Shown here in pieces: positions 31,803 through 39,744 of a stretch of DNA of 51,070 nt (positions are counted from its first letter, which is position 1; every line of letters starts with the position of its first letter). Origin of the DNA: an uncultured Verrucomicrobiota bacterium (GTDB taxonomy: Bacteria; Verrucomicrobiota; Verrucomicrobiia; Methylacidiphilales; UBA1321); the NCBI GenBank assembly GCA_903863295.1, contig CAIPBM010000080.1:1-51070 (forward strand), written 5' to 3'. The notes beneath the pieces were generated by a model. That model made no database searches and had not been told where the DNA came from. It was given only the letters and a program-made list of their open reading frames with translations. Position numbers and translations under genes: made by a program.

Positions 31803-32606
31803 TTAGCGCCGCGGATAACTGACACTCATCAGGGAGAGGCCGCAGGCGGGGGCGTTGGCGGGGGCCTCGGAGCGGGAACGGGCGTGGAGGATTCGTCCGT
31901 AGTCGTCCGGGGGCATTTTGCCGAGGCCGACCTTGACGAGTCCGCCAACTAAATTGCGCACCATGCGGTAGAGAAAACCATCGGCGCTGAAGTGGAAGAC
32001 CAACTCGGCGCCCTGGCGGACAATGGAGGCGCGGCGCATGGTGCGGATGGTCGATTCCCGTTCGTAGCCGGGATTGCTGGTGAAGGAGGCGAAATCATTT
32101 TCGCCGAGGAGGAACCGCGCGGCGCGGCGCATGGCGGAGAGATCGAGCGGACGCGGGACGTGCCAGTGGGTATCGTGGGTGAAGGGATCCTGCACGAGCT
32201 GGTTCCAGATCAGGTAACGGTAGGTCTTGCCGATGGCGTCGAAGCGGGCATGGAACGCGGGCGAGACCAGGCGGCATTGCACGACGCGGACATCCCACGG
32301 CAGGTTGGCGTTGAGGGCGCGCTGGAGGACGGTGCCGTTATGGAGGCGCGGGGCGTTGAAGGAAGCAACCTGGCCGCGCGCATGGACGCCGGTATCGGTG
32401 CGGCCTGAACCTTGGAGACTGATCTTGGCACCCCAGATTTTGGCGAGCGCGACTTCGAGGCAATCCTGTACCGTCCGCTTGCCGGGTTGACACTGCCAGC
32501 CGGAAAATTCGGTACCGCGATAGGCGATGGTAAGCTTATGCCCCTGGAGCGAGGCATCGTAGCGATGAGGCCGGCTCTTGCGCACGGCAAGCGATTCGCG
32601 GCTCAT
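31803..32606 (-). CDS. truA: tRNA pseudouridine(38-40) synthase TruA
   Basis: A 267-aa TruA. It isomerises uridines 38-40 in the anticodon stem-loop of many tRNAs. Seen: KLTIAYRGTEFSGWQCQPGK, QDCLEVALAKIW, the catalytic Asp in GSGRTDTGVHARGQVASF, YRYLIWN, NDFASFTSNP and FLYRMVRNLVGGLVKVG. All core motifs are intact and length is normal. The start overlaps the ruvX stop by four bases, so the two are cotranscribed and probably coupled. About 19 residues precede the conserved core, so an internal start is possible. Confidence 0.96.
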   Translation of the reverse strand: MSRESLAVRKSRPHRYDASLQGHKLTIAYRGTEFSGWQCQPGKRTVQDCLEVALAKIWGAKISLQGSGRTDTGVHARGQVASFNAPRLHNGTVLQRALNANLPWDVRVVQCRLVSPAFHARFDAIGKTYRYLIWNQLVQDPFTHDTHWHVPRPLDLSAMRRAARFLLGENDFASFTSNPGYERESTIRTMRRASIVRQGAELVFHFSADGFLYRMVRNLVGGLVKVGLGKMPPDDYGRILHARSRSEAPANAPACGLSLMSVSYPRR

Positions 32607-33040
32607 TCGTCCGGAGGCAGGAGCGGGAAATTGGTCTGGGTATCGAGGTAACTTTGCAGGAGGACGGAGGCGGCTTCGCTATCGATATGAGTCCGCTGGT
32701 TACGTGCGTTTTTGCCGGCTTCCTGCAGCTGGCGGCTGGCCTGGACGGTGGAGAGGCGCTCGTCGATGAGCTTGATCTTCACCGGCGTGGCCTTCTCAAG
32801 AATCGCGGCGAAGGCCTGCACCTTGAGCGCGGCTTCCCCAAGTTCCCCGCTCATGTGCCGGGGGAGGCCGAGCAGGATGAGGGAGGCCTGTTCCTTCTCC
32901 GCGAGCTGCGCGATTTCCCGGGCGAGCTTGGCGTCGGCCTTCACGGGGAGGAACGGGAGCGGCCGCGCGAGGGTCCCGGTGGGGTCGCTGAGCGCGAGGC
33001 CGATCCGTTTGCTGCCGTAGTCGATGGCGAGGGTGCGCAT
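32603..33040 (-). CDS. ruvX: Putative pre-16S rRNA nuclease / Holliday junction resolvase-like YqgF
   Basis: A 145-aa RNase H-fold protein. It shows AIDYGSKRIGLALSDPTGTL (first Asp), LILLGLPRHMSGELGE, IKLIDERLSTVQASRQLQEA (Glu) and HIDSEAASVLLQSYLD (final Asp). All catalytic acids are present. Family members process the 5' end of 16S rRNA in E. coli; a resolvase role has also been proposed. It lies upstream of truA with a four-base overlap, forming an RNA-processing pair. A 106-base inverted-repeat element lies immediately upstream of its start. Confidence 0.93.
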   Translation of the reverse strand: MRTLAIDYGSKRIGLALSDPTGTLARPLPFLPVKADAKLAREIAQLAEKEQASLILLGLPRHMSGELGEAALKVQAFAAILEKATPVKIKLIDERLSTVQASRQLQEAGKNARNQRTHIDSEAASVLLQSYLDTQTNFPLLPPDE

Positions 33041-33050
33041 GGTGTTCTCT

Positions 33051-33156
33051 TGTAGCGGCGGTCTATGACCGTCGGTCCCGGTTGTTTCGCTGATGCGCCT
33101 TCAGTGGAATGCCACGCGATGGGCCCATGCGGCGACGGTCATAGACCGCCGCTACA
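33051..33156. repeat. 106-base element with 24-base perfect terminal inverted repeats
   Basis: The arm 33051-33074 (TGTAGCGGCGGTCTATGACC and on) and the arm 33133-33156 are perfect reverse complements of 24 bases around a 58-base centre. Lone copies of the arm occur at 4494-4523 and, diverged, at 29838-29861. It fills the gap between ruvX and the cyclophilin gene and holds no reading frame. Confidence 0.85.
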
Positions 33157-33168
33157 GGGGGGGAAGGA

Positions 33169-33588
33169 TTAATCGACGATCTTGACAGAGGTGATCTTGT
33201 CGCCCTGCTTGATGGCGTTGACGACAGTCATGTCCGTGGTGCGGCCGAAGACGGTGTGGACGCCATCGAGGTGGGGCGTGGCGACGTGGGTGATGAAGAA
33301 CTGGCTTCCGCCGGTGTCCTTGCCCGCGTGGGCCATGGAGAGGGTGCCGGGGGTGTGCTTCTGCTTGTTGATCTCGCACTTGATCTTGTAGCCGGGGCCG
33401 CCGGTGCCGGTACCGGTGGGACAGCCGCCCTGGATCATGAAATTGGAGATGACGCGGTGAAAATTGAGCCCGTCGTAAAAGCCTTTTTTGGCGAGGGTAA
33501 CGAAATTTTTGACGGTTCCGGGGGCGTCCGCCTCGAAGAGGTCGAGGTTGATGGTGCCCTTGCTGGTTTCCATGATGGCTTTTGGCAT
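33169..33588 (-). CDS. Peptidyl-prolyl cis-trans isomerase (cyclophilin type)
   Basis: A 139-aa single-domain cyclophilin when started at the ATG at 33588 ([20 protein letters not shown]). A longer frame to 33795 is rejected because it would run into the opposite-strand kinase gene and lacks family resemblance. Motifs: [20 protein letters not shown] (catalytic Arg region), [18 protein letters not shown] and [18 protein letters not shown]. It speeds proline isomerisation during protein folding. No signal peptide with the short start, so probably cytoplasmic. Divergent from the cNMP-binding kinase gene, with 169 bases between starts. I see no strong ribosome site. Confidence 0.92.
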   Translation of the reverse strand: MPKAIMETSKGTINLDLFEADAPGTVKNFVTLAKKGFYDGLNFHRVISNFMIQGGCPTGTGTGGPGYKIKCEINKQKHTPGTLSMAHAGKDTGGSQFFITHVATPHLDGVHTVFGRTTDMTVVNAIKQGDKITSVKIVD

Positions 33589-33757
33589 GAGAGTAGTTTC
33601 TTTTTGGGGGTTGAAGTGAAAGGCGATTTTGCCCATTTCCCGGCCCGGAGCGAGAACTTTTCCGTTCCGGCGAAGGCATTTCATTGCAGTTAAAGGGAGG
33701 GAAGGCATATTGGGCGTTGTGGCGACCGTACCCTTACCGCAAAGCGATACCTTGAAC

Positions 33758-34867
33758 ATGGCGGCGCATGCCAACCGTTTCCTGGAGCGCTTCACGCCCC
33801 AGGGGCGAGAGCGGGTGGTCGATGAATTGCTCTACCACGATGTCACGGCGGGCGATTATCTTTTCCGCGAGGGTGACCCGGCGGAGGGCATTTGCCTGGT
33901 GTTGAAGGGCGAGGTGGAAATCGTGAAATCGGCGGCGCACCGGGAGGAAGTCCTCGGCGTTTTTCAGCCCGGCGATTACCTGGGGGAAGTGGCCGTGCTT
34001 GACGGCTACGGGCGTAGCACGGACGCGCGGGCGAAGGGGGACGTGACCATCGCACTCATCCCGAGCCAGGTGCTGCTCAGCGTCCTCGCGACGGAACCGG
34101 TCTCGCTCACCATTGGTCTTTTCCAGAATGTGCTGAGTCATCTCCGGCGCACAAATGAGCTTTATATCCAGGAAGTGGTCCGCAAGGAGAAGCTCTCGCT
34201 GGTGGGTGAAATGGCCAGTTCGCTGATGCACGACCTGCGCAATCCGATCTCCGGGATTCATCTGGCGGCTGACCTCGTGACCATGAATCACTCCGACCTG
34301 GAGACGGTCCACTGTTGCAACAACATCCGGCTCCAGTGCGACCGGGTGGTGGCCATGGCGGGTGAGTTGCTGGAGTTCTCGCGCGGGGAATCGAAGCTCG
34401 ACCTGGGGCAGACAGATACCACGGCGTTCCTGAAACAGTTCACCGCGCTCAATGAGCAATATTTTCTCCGCACCGGGATCCGTTTCAGCTTCAAGGCGGA
34501 ACCCGCGCCGATTGAGGTCGACTCGATGCGGATGCTGCGCCTGCTGCAGAACCTGGTGCAGAATGCGGTTGATGCCATCGGTTCCCAGCCGAACGGGCAC
34601 ATTGATATCTACATCGCGGTGGTGGAGGGGTTCTTCTTCCTCATTGTCACCGATAACGGCCCGGGCATCCCGGAGCCGATCCGGGACCGGATTTTCGAGG
34701 CGTTTGTCACCTATGGGAAAAAGGGCGGGACGGGACTCGGCATGGCCATCGCGCATAATGTGGTGGTGGCGCATGGGGGGACGATTACGTTTGAAACGGA
34801 GACGGGGCGCGGGACGAAGTTTATCGTCAAGCTGCCGCAGTTTGGCGCCGCGAGCGCGGGCGAGTAA
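33758..34867 (+). CDS. Cyclic-nucleotide-binding-domain histidine kinase
   Basis: A 369-aa soluble protein from the ATG at 33758; the frame is open further upstream, but the added residues look non-family. N-terminal cNMP-binding/CRP-like domain, about residues 5-125: [52 protein letters not shown] linker helix leads to a HisKA-like region with phospho-acceptor His in [20 protein letters not shown], then an HATPase domain ([40 protein letters not shown]). It probably phosphorylates a response regulator in response to a cyclic nucleotide or other ligand. No regulator is adjacent. The canonical cAMP-binding Arg-Ser pair is replaced by GRSTDA, so ligand identity is open. Confidence 0.85.
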   Translation: MAAHANRFLERFTPQGRERVVDELLYHDVTAGDYLFREGDPAEGICLVLKGEVEIVKSAAHREEVLGVFQPGDYLGEVAVLDGYGRSTDARAKGDVTIALIPSQVLLSVLATEPVSLTIGLFQNVLSHLRRTNELYIQEVVRKEKLSLVGEMASSLMHDLRNPISGIHLAADLVTMNHSDLETVHCCNNIRLQCDRVVAMAGELLEFSRGESKLDLGQTDTTAFLKQFTALNEQYFLRTGIRFSFKAEPAPIEVDSMRMLRLLQNLVQNAVDAIGSQPNGHIDIYIAVVEGFFFLIVTDNGPGIPEPIRDRIFEAFVTYGKKGGTGLGMAIAHNVVVAHGGTITFETETGRGTKFIVKLPQFGAASAGE

Positions 34868-34978
34868 CTGGGTCTGCCGGGCACAAAAAAAGCCGGGAAA
34901 AGCGCTAGCGTAAAAGTCACGGGTGAGCTATTTTACACTTAAGCCGATAGCTTGATCATCGGCGTCTTCTTCTTTTTT

Positions 34979-35656
34979 ATGAAACGATCCGTCTCCTTCT
35001 TCCGTTCCCGTCGATTCTCCAGTTTCACGCTGGTCGAATTACTGGTGGTGATAGCCATTATAGCGATCCTGGCCGGGGTGCTGTTTTCGGCGGGAAGTGC
35101 AGCCATTGCAGCGGCAAAACGGGCCAAAGCGGCCAATACAGCCACACAGATTCAGACCAGCGTTTTGAATTATTATACGGAATATAGCGTCTATCCGGTG
35201 CCCTCCACAACGACCACGGATTACAAATTGACGGATGCGTCCTCAGACGGGGCGAATTGGTCAGCTTTGATATATGCTTTGTCTGGTAATATCAACCCAT
35301 ACAACGGCTCGGCCACTCCAGCTCCTAGCGTCACTTCTTTCTCCAACACGCGCGCGATAGCATTTCTAAACCTCAAAAGCTCCGATGTGGATAAAGCCAA
35401 CACGCTGAACGCGCCCTTAAATCCGGCTCAGCCTAATGGCGGAAATCCTTACTTCAATATAGCAATCGATAGTGACTACGATGGAGTTTTGGGAACAAGT
35501 CCAAGTGCAGTAACGACGATGCCCAATTTCGCCTCCCCCACGGGCACATGGCAAACCGGCGGTGGAACGACTACTTCTGGAGTAGCCGTCTGGGCCAATT
35601 GTAATGGCAACGTGACAACGCAGACGAATGCCAATTTCTGGGTGCACACTTACTAA
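34979..35656 (+). CDS. Type II secretion/pilin-like pseudopilin
   Basis: A 225-aa protein from the ATG at 34979. The prepilin leader has basic residues (MKRSVSFFRSRRFSS) followed by FTLVELLVVIAIIAILAGV, with the +5 Glu of the mature N-terminal helix; cleavage is expected just before FTLVE. The globular part includes NTATQIQTSVLNYYTEYSVY, the alpha1-C of GspG-like proteins, and a C-terminal domain ending NANFWVHTY. The leader peptidase and secretion ATPase are not in this window. A second pseudopilin follows after 8 bases. Low GC relative to neighbours suggests a different codon history. Verrucomicrobia and Planctomycetes carry many such proteins, often of unknown cargo. Confidence 0.88.
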   Translation: MKRSVSFFRSRRFSSFTLVELLVVIAIIAILAGVLFSAGSAAIAAAKRAKAANTATQIQTSVLNYYTEYSVYPVPSTTTTDYKLTDASSDGANWSALIYALSGNINPYNGSATPAPSVTSFSNTRAIAFLNLKSSDVDKANTLNAPLNPAQPNGGNPYFNIAIDSDYDGVLGTSPSAVTTMPNFASPTGTWQTGGGTTTSGVAVWANCNGNVTTQTNANFWVHTY

Positions 35657-35664
35657 AAACCGAG

Positions 35665-36303
35665 ATGCAAAAAGTCGTTTCGTCGGTAGTGCGGAAGCCA
35701 AGGTTTTTGGCTTCGTTTACTTTGGTTGAATTGCTGACGGTGATAGCGATCATAGCTATCCTTGCTGCGCTTACATTGGGCGCTGCAAGTGGGGTCATGT
35801 CAAAGGCAGCTCGTAGTCGAGCCTCTGCAGAGGTTCAAGCGATATCAACGGCTTTGGAAAGTTATAAGACGGATAACGGGGCTTATCCTGCTTCTAGCGG
35901 TTTATTAACAAATAGCCCCTATTCGACGACGGACGGCAGCGTCTCGGGTGGTCTCTACCAAAAATCATCCCAATTACTTTATCAGTCTCTTTCTGGGCAA
36001 ACCAATTTCCTTGATACGCCATTACCAGGAACGAAGTCATACATGGCTTTCAAGAAGAATCAGCTGGGCAATGCTTCGGCTGCGGCGGGAACAGCGTCAA
36101 CTTCGGCTTCCGCAACCTACATTCAGGATCCTTGGGGTTACTCATATGGCTACTCAACCGGTACTGGCGGCGGCGGAGCTACGACTAATTATCCCTACAA
36201 CGGTAATGGTTTTTTTGATCTGTGGTCGACTGGCGGCTTAACCACGACTTCTGCCAACAACGCTCTGACCAACACGGCGACCTGGATTTCCAACTGGCAG
36301 TAG
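35665..36303 (+). CDS. Type II secretion/pilin-like pseudopilin
   Basis: A 212-aa protein. The prepilin signal is FLASFTLVELLTVIAIIAIL, then the helix continuation SKAARSRASAEVQAISTALE and SYKTDNGAYPASSGLL, matching GspG-type major pseudopilins. The middle is Ser/Thr/Gly/Ala-rich (GNASAAAGTASTSASATYI). QDPWGYSYGYSTG and NGFFDLWSTGG near the end resemble the GspG calcium-binding loop region (inference). Its start lies 8 bases after the upstream pseudopilin, so the two are one operon, probably partners of one pilus-like fibre. The 3' gap contains two P-family hairpins. Confidence 0.9.
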   Translation: MQKVVSSVVRKPRFLASFTLVELLTVIAIIAILAALTLGAASGVMSKAARSRASAEVQAISTALESYKTDNGAYPASSGLLTNSPYSTTDGSVSGGLYQKSSQLLYQSLSGQTNFLDTPLPGTKSYMAFKKNQLGNASAAAGTASTSASATYIQDPWGYSYGYSTGTGGGGATTNYPYNGNGFFDLWSTGGLTTTSANNALTNTATWISNWQ

Positions 36304-36600
36304 CGTTCCACTGCCTCCCCTGCCTCCTCGTTCCCAAGTTGCACTTGGGAACGCGCGTGTCTGCGCAACTTCGTTGCCCCTCCCCTCCGGGAAGGCATCG
36401 CGGCAGGGATCGGCACGACTGCTCCAGAGGTACTGCTTCGGCGCGGGGCTCAGATGTGGAATAGGACTCCGTATAGGGAAGGGAAGCTGAGCTTCGGGGA
36501 CAAGTGCGTTCCCAAGTGCAACTTGGGAACGAGGGGGGCGGGGAGCCTTTGTAACGGTCATCGACCGCGGCGGAGGGATGGCTTAGAATGGAGGGCCATC
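36304..36600. repeat. Gap with two opposed P-family hairpins upstream of priA
   Basis: An inverted P hairpin lies at 36327-36354 (CGTTCCCAAGT-tgc-ACTTGGGAACG) and a direct one at 36506-36533 (loop gca). A decayed GGTCATCGACCGCGGCGG relative of the 33051 element sits at 36556-36573. Immediately before priA is GGAGGG (36590-36595), a good ribosome site for the ATG at 36601. Confidence 0.8.
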
Positions 36601-38811
36601 ATGGTTCGTATTGCCCGCGTTGTTCCCGAAGTATCGCTGGATCGCGCCTTTGACTATGCGGTGCCGGCGGAGCTGGAGGAGAAGGTCTCGCTGGGGGCGA
36701 AGGTGCGGGTGCCGTTCAAGTCGCGCGAGCTGGTGGGGTACATTGTCGAGTTTCCCCGGGAGCCGTTCACCGGCAATCTCAAGCCGATCCTGGAGGTGCT
36801 GAGTACGCGGGCGTTTTTGCCGGCCATCCTGATCGAGCTGGCGCAGTGGATGGCGCAGTATTACTGTGCGCCGCTGACGGTCGCGCTCATGAGCGTGCTG
36901 CCCAAGGCGGTACGCCGCGCCGATGCCGCGTTCAAGCAACGCCTCTGGGTGGAGGCACTGACGACAACATTGCCGGACGAAACGGCGACGGCCCTGAAGA
37001 AGGCCCGCGCGCAACTGGCGGCGTGGGAACATCTCCAGCAGAACGGCCCCGGGTGGCTGGCCGACTTGAGCCAGGTTTGCAGCCCGGCCGCATGGCGAGG
37101 CTTGGCGGAGCGCAACCTGATTTCAATCGCTTCCCGCACGCAGGAGCGCGATCCTTTTCTCCATTCCCCGGTGGCCGAGTCGGCGCCGCATGAACTGAAC
37201 GCGGAGCAGGTCGCGGCGTTGAAGGTGGTGGGGGAGGAGATGGTGGCGGAAAAGCCGCGCGTGGTGCTGCTGCACGGGGTGACCGGGAGCGGCAAGACGG
37301 AGGTCTATTTACAGGCGATCGCGAAGGTCCTGGCGCTGGGCAAAAGCGCGCTGGTGCTGGTGCCGGAAATCGCGCTGACGCCGCAGACGGTGGAACATTT
37401 CCGCGCGAGGTTCATCGGGCAGAAAGTGGGCGTGGCGGTGCTGCACAGTCATCTTTCCAGCGGCGAACGGCATGACCAGTGGCAGCAGATTCGCTCGGGT
37501 CATGCGCGGATCGTGATCGGCGCGCGCTCGGCGGTGTTCGCGCCGCTGGAGAACCTGGGGATCATCGTGGTCGATGAGGAGCATGAGCATTCCTATAAGC
37601 AGGAGGAATCGCCCCACTACCACGCGCGGGACGTGGCCGTGATGCGCGGCCACCTGGAGCGGGTGTGCGTCCTGCTGGGTTCGGCGACACCGTCGCTGGA
37701 ATCGTACCATCACGCGAAGGAGGGGAAGTACCGGCTGGTGGAACTGCTCCAGCGGGTGGAGGAAGGGCAGATGCCGGTGACGCATGTGCTCGATATCCGC
37801 TCGGCCAAAAAGGGCGAGCCGCCGGTGCTGGTGGCGCCGCGCTTGATCGAGGCGATCCAGACGCGGATCGACCGGCAGGAGCAATCGATCATCTTTCTCA
37901 ACCGGCGCGGCTACTCGTCCTCGCTGCAATGTCCGCAATGCGGGTATGTGGAGATGTGCCCGAATTGCAGCGTGACGTTGACCTATCACCGGCAGGCCTC
38001 GCGGTTGCGCTGTCATTTGTGTGAATTTGCGAGCAGCGTGCCGCATGCGTGTCCGCAGTGTGGCTTTGCGCCGTTCAAGTATGCGGGCAGCGGCACGGAA
38101 AAAGTCGAGCATGCGCTGATGGATGCCTTCCCCAAGGCGCGGATTGCGCGGATGGATTCCGACAACATGCGGGGGAAGGACGCTTACGCGAAGACGCTGG
38201 GGGAATTCGCGGAGGGGAAGATCGATTTGCTGGTGGGGACGCAGATGATCGCGAAGGGGCTTCATTTTCCGCGGGTGACCTGCGTGGGCGTGATCAACGC
38301 GGATCTGGCGCTGCAGATTCCCGATTTCCGCGCGAGCGAGCGGGTCTTTCAATTGCTGATGCAGGTCTCCGGTCGCAGCGGACGGGGGCAGGTGAGGGGC
38401 GAGGTCTTTGTGCAGACGCGCGCGCCGTTTCACCCGGCGATCCAGTTTGCGCGGCATCACGATTACGCCGGGTTCGTGGAGCAGGAACTGGCGTTTCGCG
38501 ACAGTCTTCATTACCCGCCCTATGAGCGGTTTGTGCTGGTGACCGCGCGCGGTCGCAATGAGGAGAAGACGCTCTATGTCCTCGATCAACTGGCGAAGGA
38601 AATGGGGCGGCTTGATTTGCCGGAGACGGAGATCACGGGGCCTGCACCCGCGCCGATTGCGCGGATCGAGGAGCGGTACCGGTTCCAGGTTTTCCTGCGG
38701 ACGCGACGGATCATGGCGGTGACGCCGCGCTTACGGCCGCTCTTCATGGACCGGGCGTGGCCTGATGACATCCGGATCACGATTGATGTGGATCCGGTGG
38801 ACTTACTATAA
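36601..38811 (+). CDS. priA: Primosomal replication restart helicase PriA
   Basis: A 736-aa PriA from the ATG at 36601, chosen because GGAGGG lies 5 bases upstream; the frame stays open back to 36454 through a repeat. The N-terminal 3'BD (VVPEVSLDRAFDYAVPAELE) is followed by a winged helix. The helicase lobe shows Walker A in LLHGVTGSGKTEVYLQAI and DEEH in IIVVDEEHEHSYKQEES. The zinc-binding cysteines span residues about 443-485 (CPQCGYVEMCPNC, then LRCHLCEFA and CPQCGFAPF). Helicase motifs V/VI lie in DLLVGTQMIAKGLHFP and QVSGRSGRG. It reloads the replisome at stalled forks. All core motifs are intact. Confidence 0.97.
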   Translation: MVRIARVVPEVSLDRAFDYAVPAELEEKVSLGAKVRVPFKSRELVGYIVEFPREPFTGNLKPILEVLSTRAFLPAILIELAQWMAQYYCAPLTVALMSVLPKAVRRADAAFKQRLWVEALTTTLPDETATALKKARAQLAAWEHLQQNGPGWLADLSQVCSPAAWRGLAERNLISIASRTQERDPFLHSPVAESAPHELNAEQVAALKVVGEEMVAEKPRVVLLHGVTGSGKTEVYLQAIAKVLALGKSALVLVPEIALTPQTVEHFRARFIGQKVGVAVLHSHLSSGERHDQWQQIRSGHARIVIGARSAVFAPLENLGIIVVDEEHEHSYKQEESPHYHARDVAVMRGHLERVCVLLGSATPSLESYHHAKEGKYRLVELLQRVEEGQMPVTHVLDIRSAKKGEPPVLVAPRLIEAIQTRIDRQEQSIIFLNRRGYSSSLQCPQCGYVEMCPNCSVTLTYHRQASRLRCHLCEFASSVPHACPQCGFAPFKYAGSGTEKVEHALMDAFPKARIARMDSDNMRGKDAYAKTLGEFAEGKIDLLVGTQMIAKGLHFPRVTCVGVINADLALQIPDFRASERVFQLLMQVSGRSGRGQVRGEVFVQTRAPFHPAIQFARHHDYAGFVEQELAFRDSLHYPPYERFVLVTARGRNEEKTLYVLDQLAKEMGRLDLPETEITGPAPAPIARIEERYRFQVFLRTRRIMAVTPRLRPLFMDRAWPDDIRITIDVDPVDLL

Positions 38812-38821
38812 AATTAGACAT

Positions 38822-38928
38822 CCGTCATCCTGAGCTTGTCGAAGGATCAGCTTCCATTGATGTTCGGATATGGTCAGATAACTCCCACGTCACCGGGGGC
38901 TGATCCTTCGACAGGCTCAGGATGAGGG
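38822..38928. repeat. Second copy of the CATCCTGAGC inverted-repeat element
   Basis: The left arm 38822-38851 is identical to that at 19511-19540. The right arm 38899-38928 differs from perfect complementarity at a few positions. Centre 47 bases, sharing TTCCATTGAT at one end and CACCGGGG at the other with the first copy. It follows priA and holds no reading frame. Confidence 0.85.
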
Positions 38929-38983
38929 GCGGGTGAAGAGGGCTTCTCGACAACGAGGGGTGGACACGCTTTCCTAATGAAGG

Positions 38984-39691
38984 ATGCTTGCGAAGTTCCT
39001 GAAATTCATCATCGCGCTGGCCTTGATGCCGCTGCTGGCGGCAGAGATTTGCACGTTGATTGACCTGGCGGAAGCGGTGCCGGCGGGACGCTGGCATGAG
39101 GCGTGGTCGATCAGCTTCGGGGTGGGTTTCGTCGTCTGGCTGCTCATCTTTTGCCTCCTGCCTCGGACGCTATGGCTTTACGTGTTGGGCCACGAATTCA
39201 CCCACGCGCTGGCGGCGATGCTGGCGGGCGGGAAGGTCAGCGCGTTCAAGGTTTCCTCCGGCGGCGGGCATGTGATCACGGACCGGGTCAACTGGTGGAT
39301 CGCACTTTCGCCCTATTTCGTGCCGATCTACGCGCTGATCTGGATAGGGCTGTGGCTGACCATTGATTTTTATTATCCGCTCAAGGCGTGGCAACCGGTG
39401 CTGTTTTTCGGCATCGGCTTTTTCTGGGCCTTTCACGTCACGTTCACGGTGAGCATGATTCATCCGCGCCAGACCGATCTCTCCCGCGAGGGCTATATTT
39501 TCTCCGGCGTGATTATCGCGTTGATCAATGTGGCGCTGATTCTCCTGCTGTTGAGTTTTCTCACCCACGACCTGAAGTGGTCCGGGGAGCGTTTCTGGAT
39601 GCAGACGCAGCGGTGCTATGCATGGACGGGACGGGAGATCGGGCACGGTTTTGAGTGGGTGGAGAAGACGTGGCGGGAGAGGAACCGGTAA
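38984..39691 (+). CDS. Putative membrane metalloprotease with HEFTH motif (M50-like)
   Basis: A 235-aa membrane protein with about five hydrophobic segments. In the second or third, WLYVLGHEFTHALAAMLAGG carries HExxH at the start of a hydrophobic helix followed by A-x-x-A-G-G, the pattern of M50 intramembrane or membrane-associated zinc proteases (HExxH...G.K). A third-ligand candidate is Asp or His in the later segments (HPRQTDLSREG is soluble-side). The C-terminal about 45 residues are amphipathic and aromatic-rich. No PDZ domain is present. Relatives annotated M50B cleave membrane-bound regulators, but no partner is adjacent. It could be inactive. A real gene between priA and argS, with a separate promoter likely. 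Confidence 0.7.
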   Translation: MLAKFLKFIIALALMPLLAAEICTLIDLAEAVPAGRWHEAWSISFGVGFVVWLLIFCLLPRTLWLYVLGHEFTHALAAMLAGGKVSAFKVSSGGGHVITDRVNWWIALSPYFVPIYALIWIGLWLTIDFYYPLKAWQPVLFFGIGFFWAFHVTFTVSMIHPRQTDLSREGYIFSGVIIALINVALILLLLSFLTHDLKWSGERFWMQTQRCYAWTGREIGHGFEWVEKTWRERNR

Positions 39692-39744
39692 CGAGCCTCT
39701 CGTCTTTATTTTTTTGCGGGACACGGTTAGGCTGATCTTTCGCC

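Noticed and set aside
33589-33795. Longer N-terminus for the cyclophilin
   Set aside because: Would overlap the divergent kinase gene; family members start near [11 protein letters not shown].
36454-36600. 49-codon N-terminal extension of PriA
   Set aside because: Passes through a P-family repeat hairpin; a good ribosome site supports the ATG at 36601.
37309-38589. 426-codon frame antisense to priA
   Set aside because: His/Arg-rich composition typical of a shadow frame; priA motifs are clear on the opposite strand.
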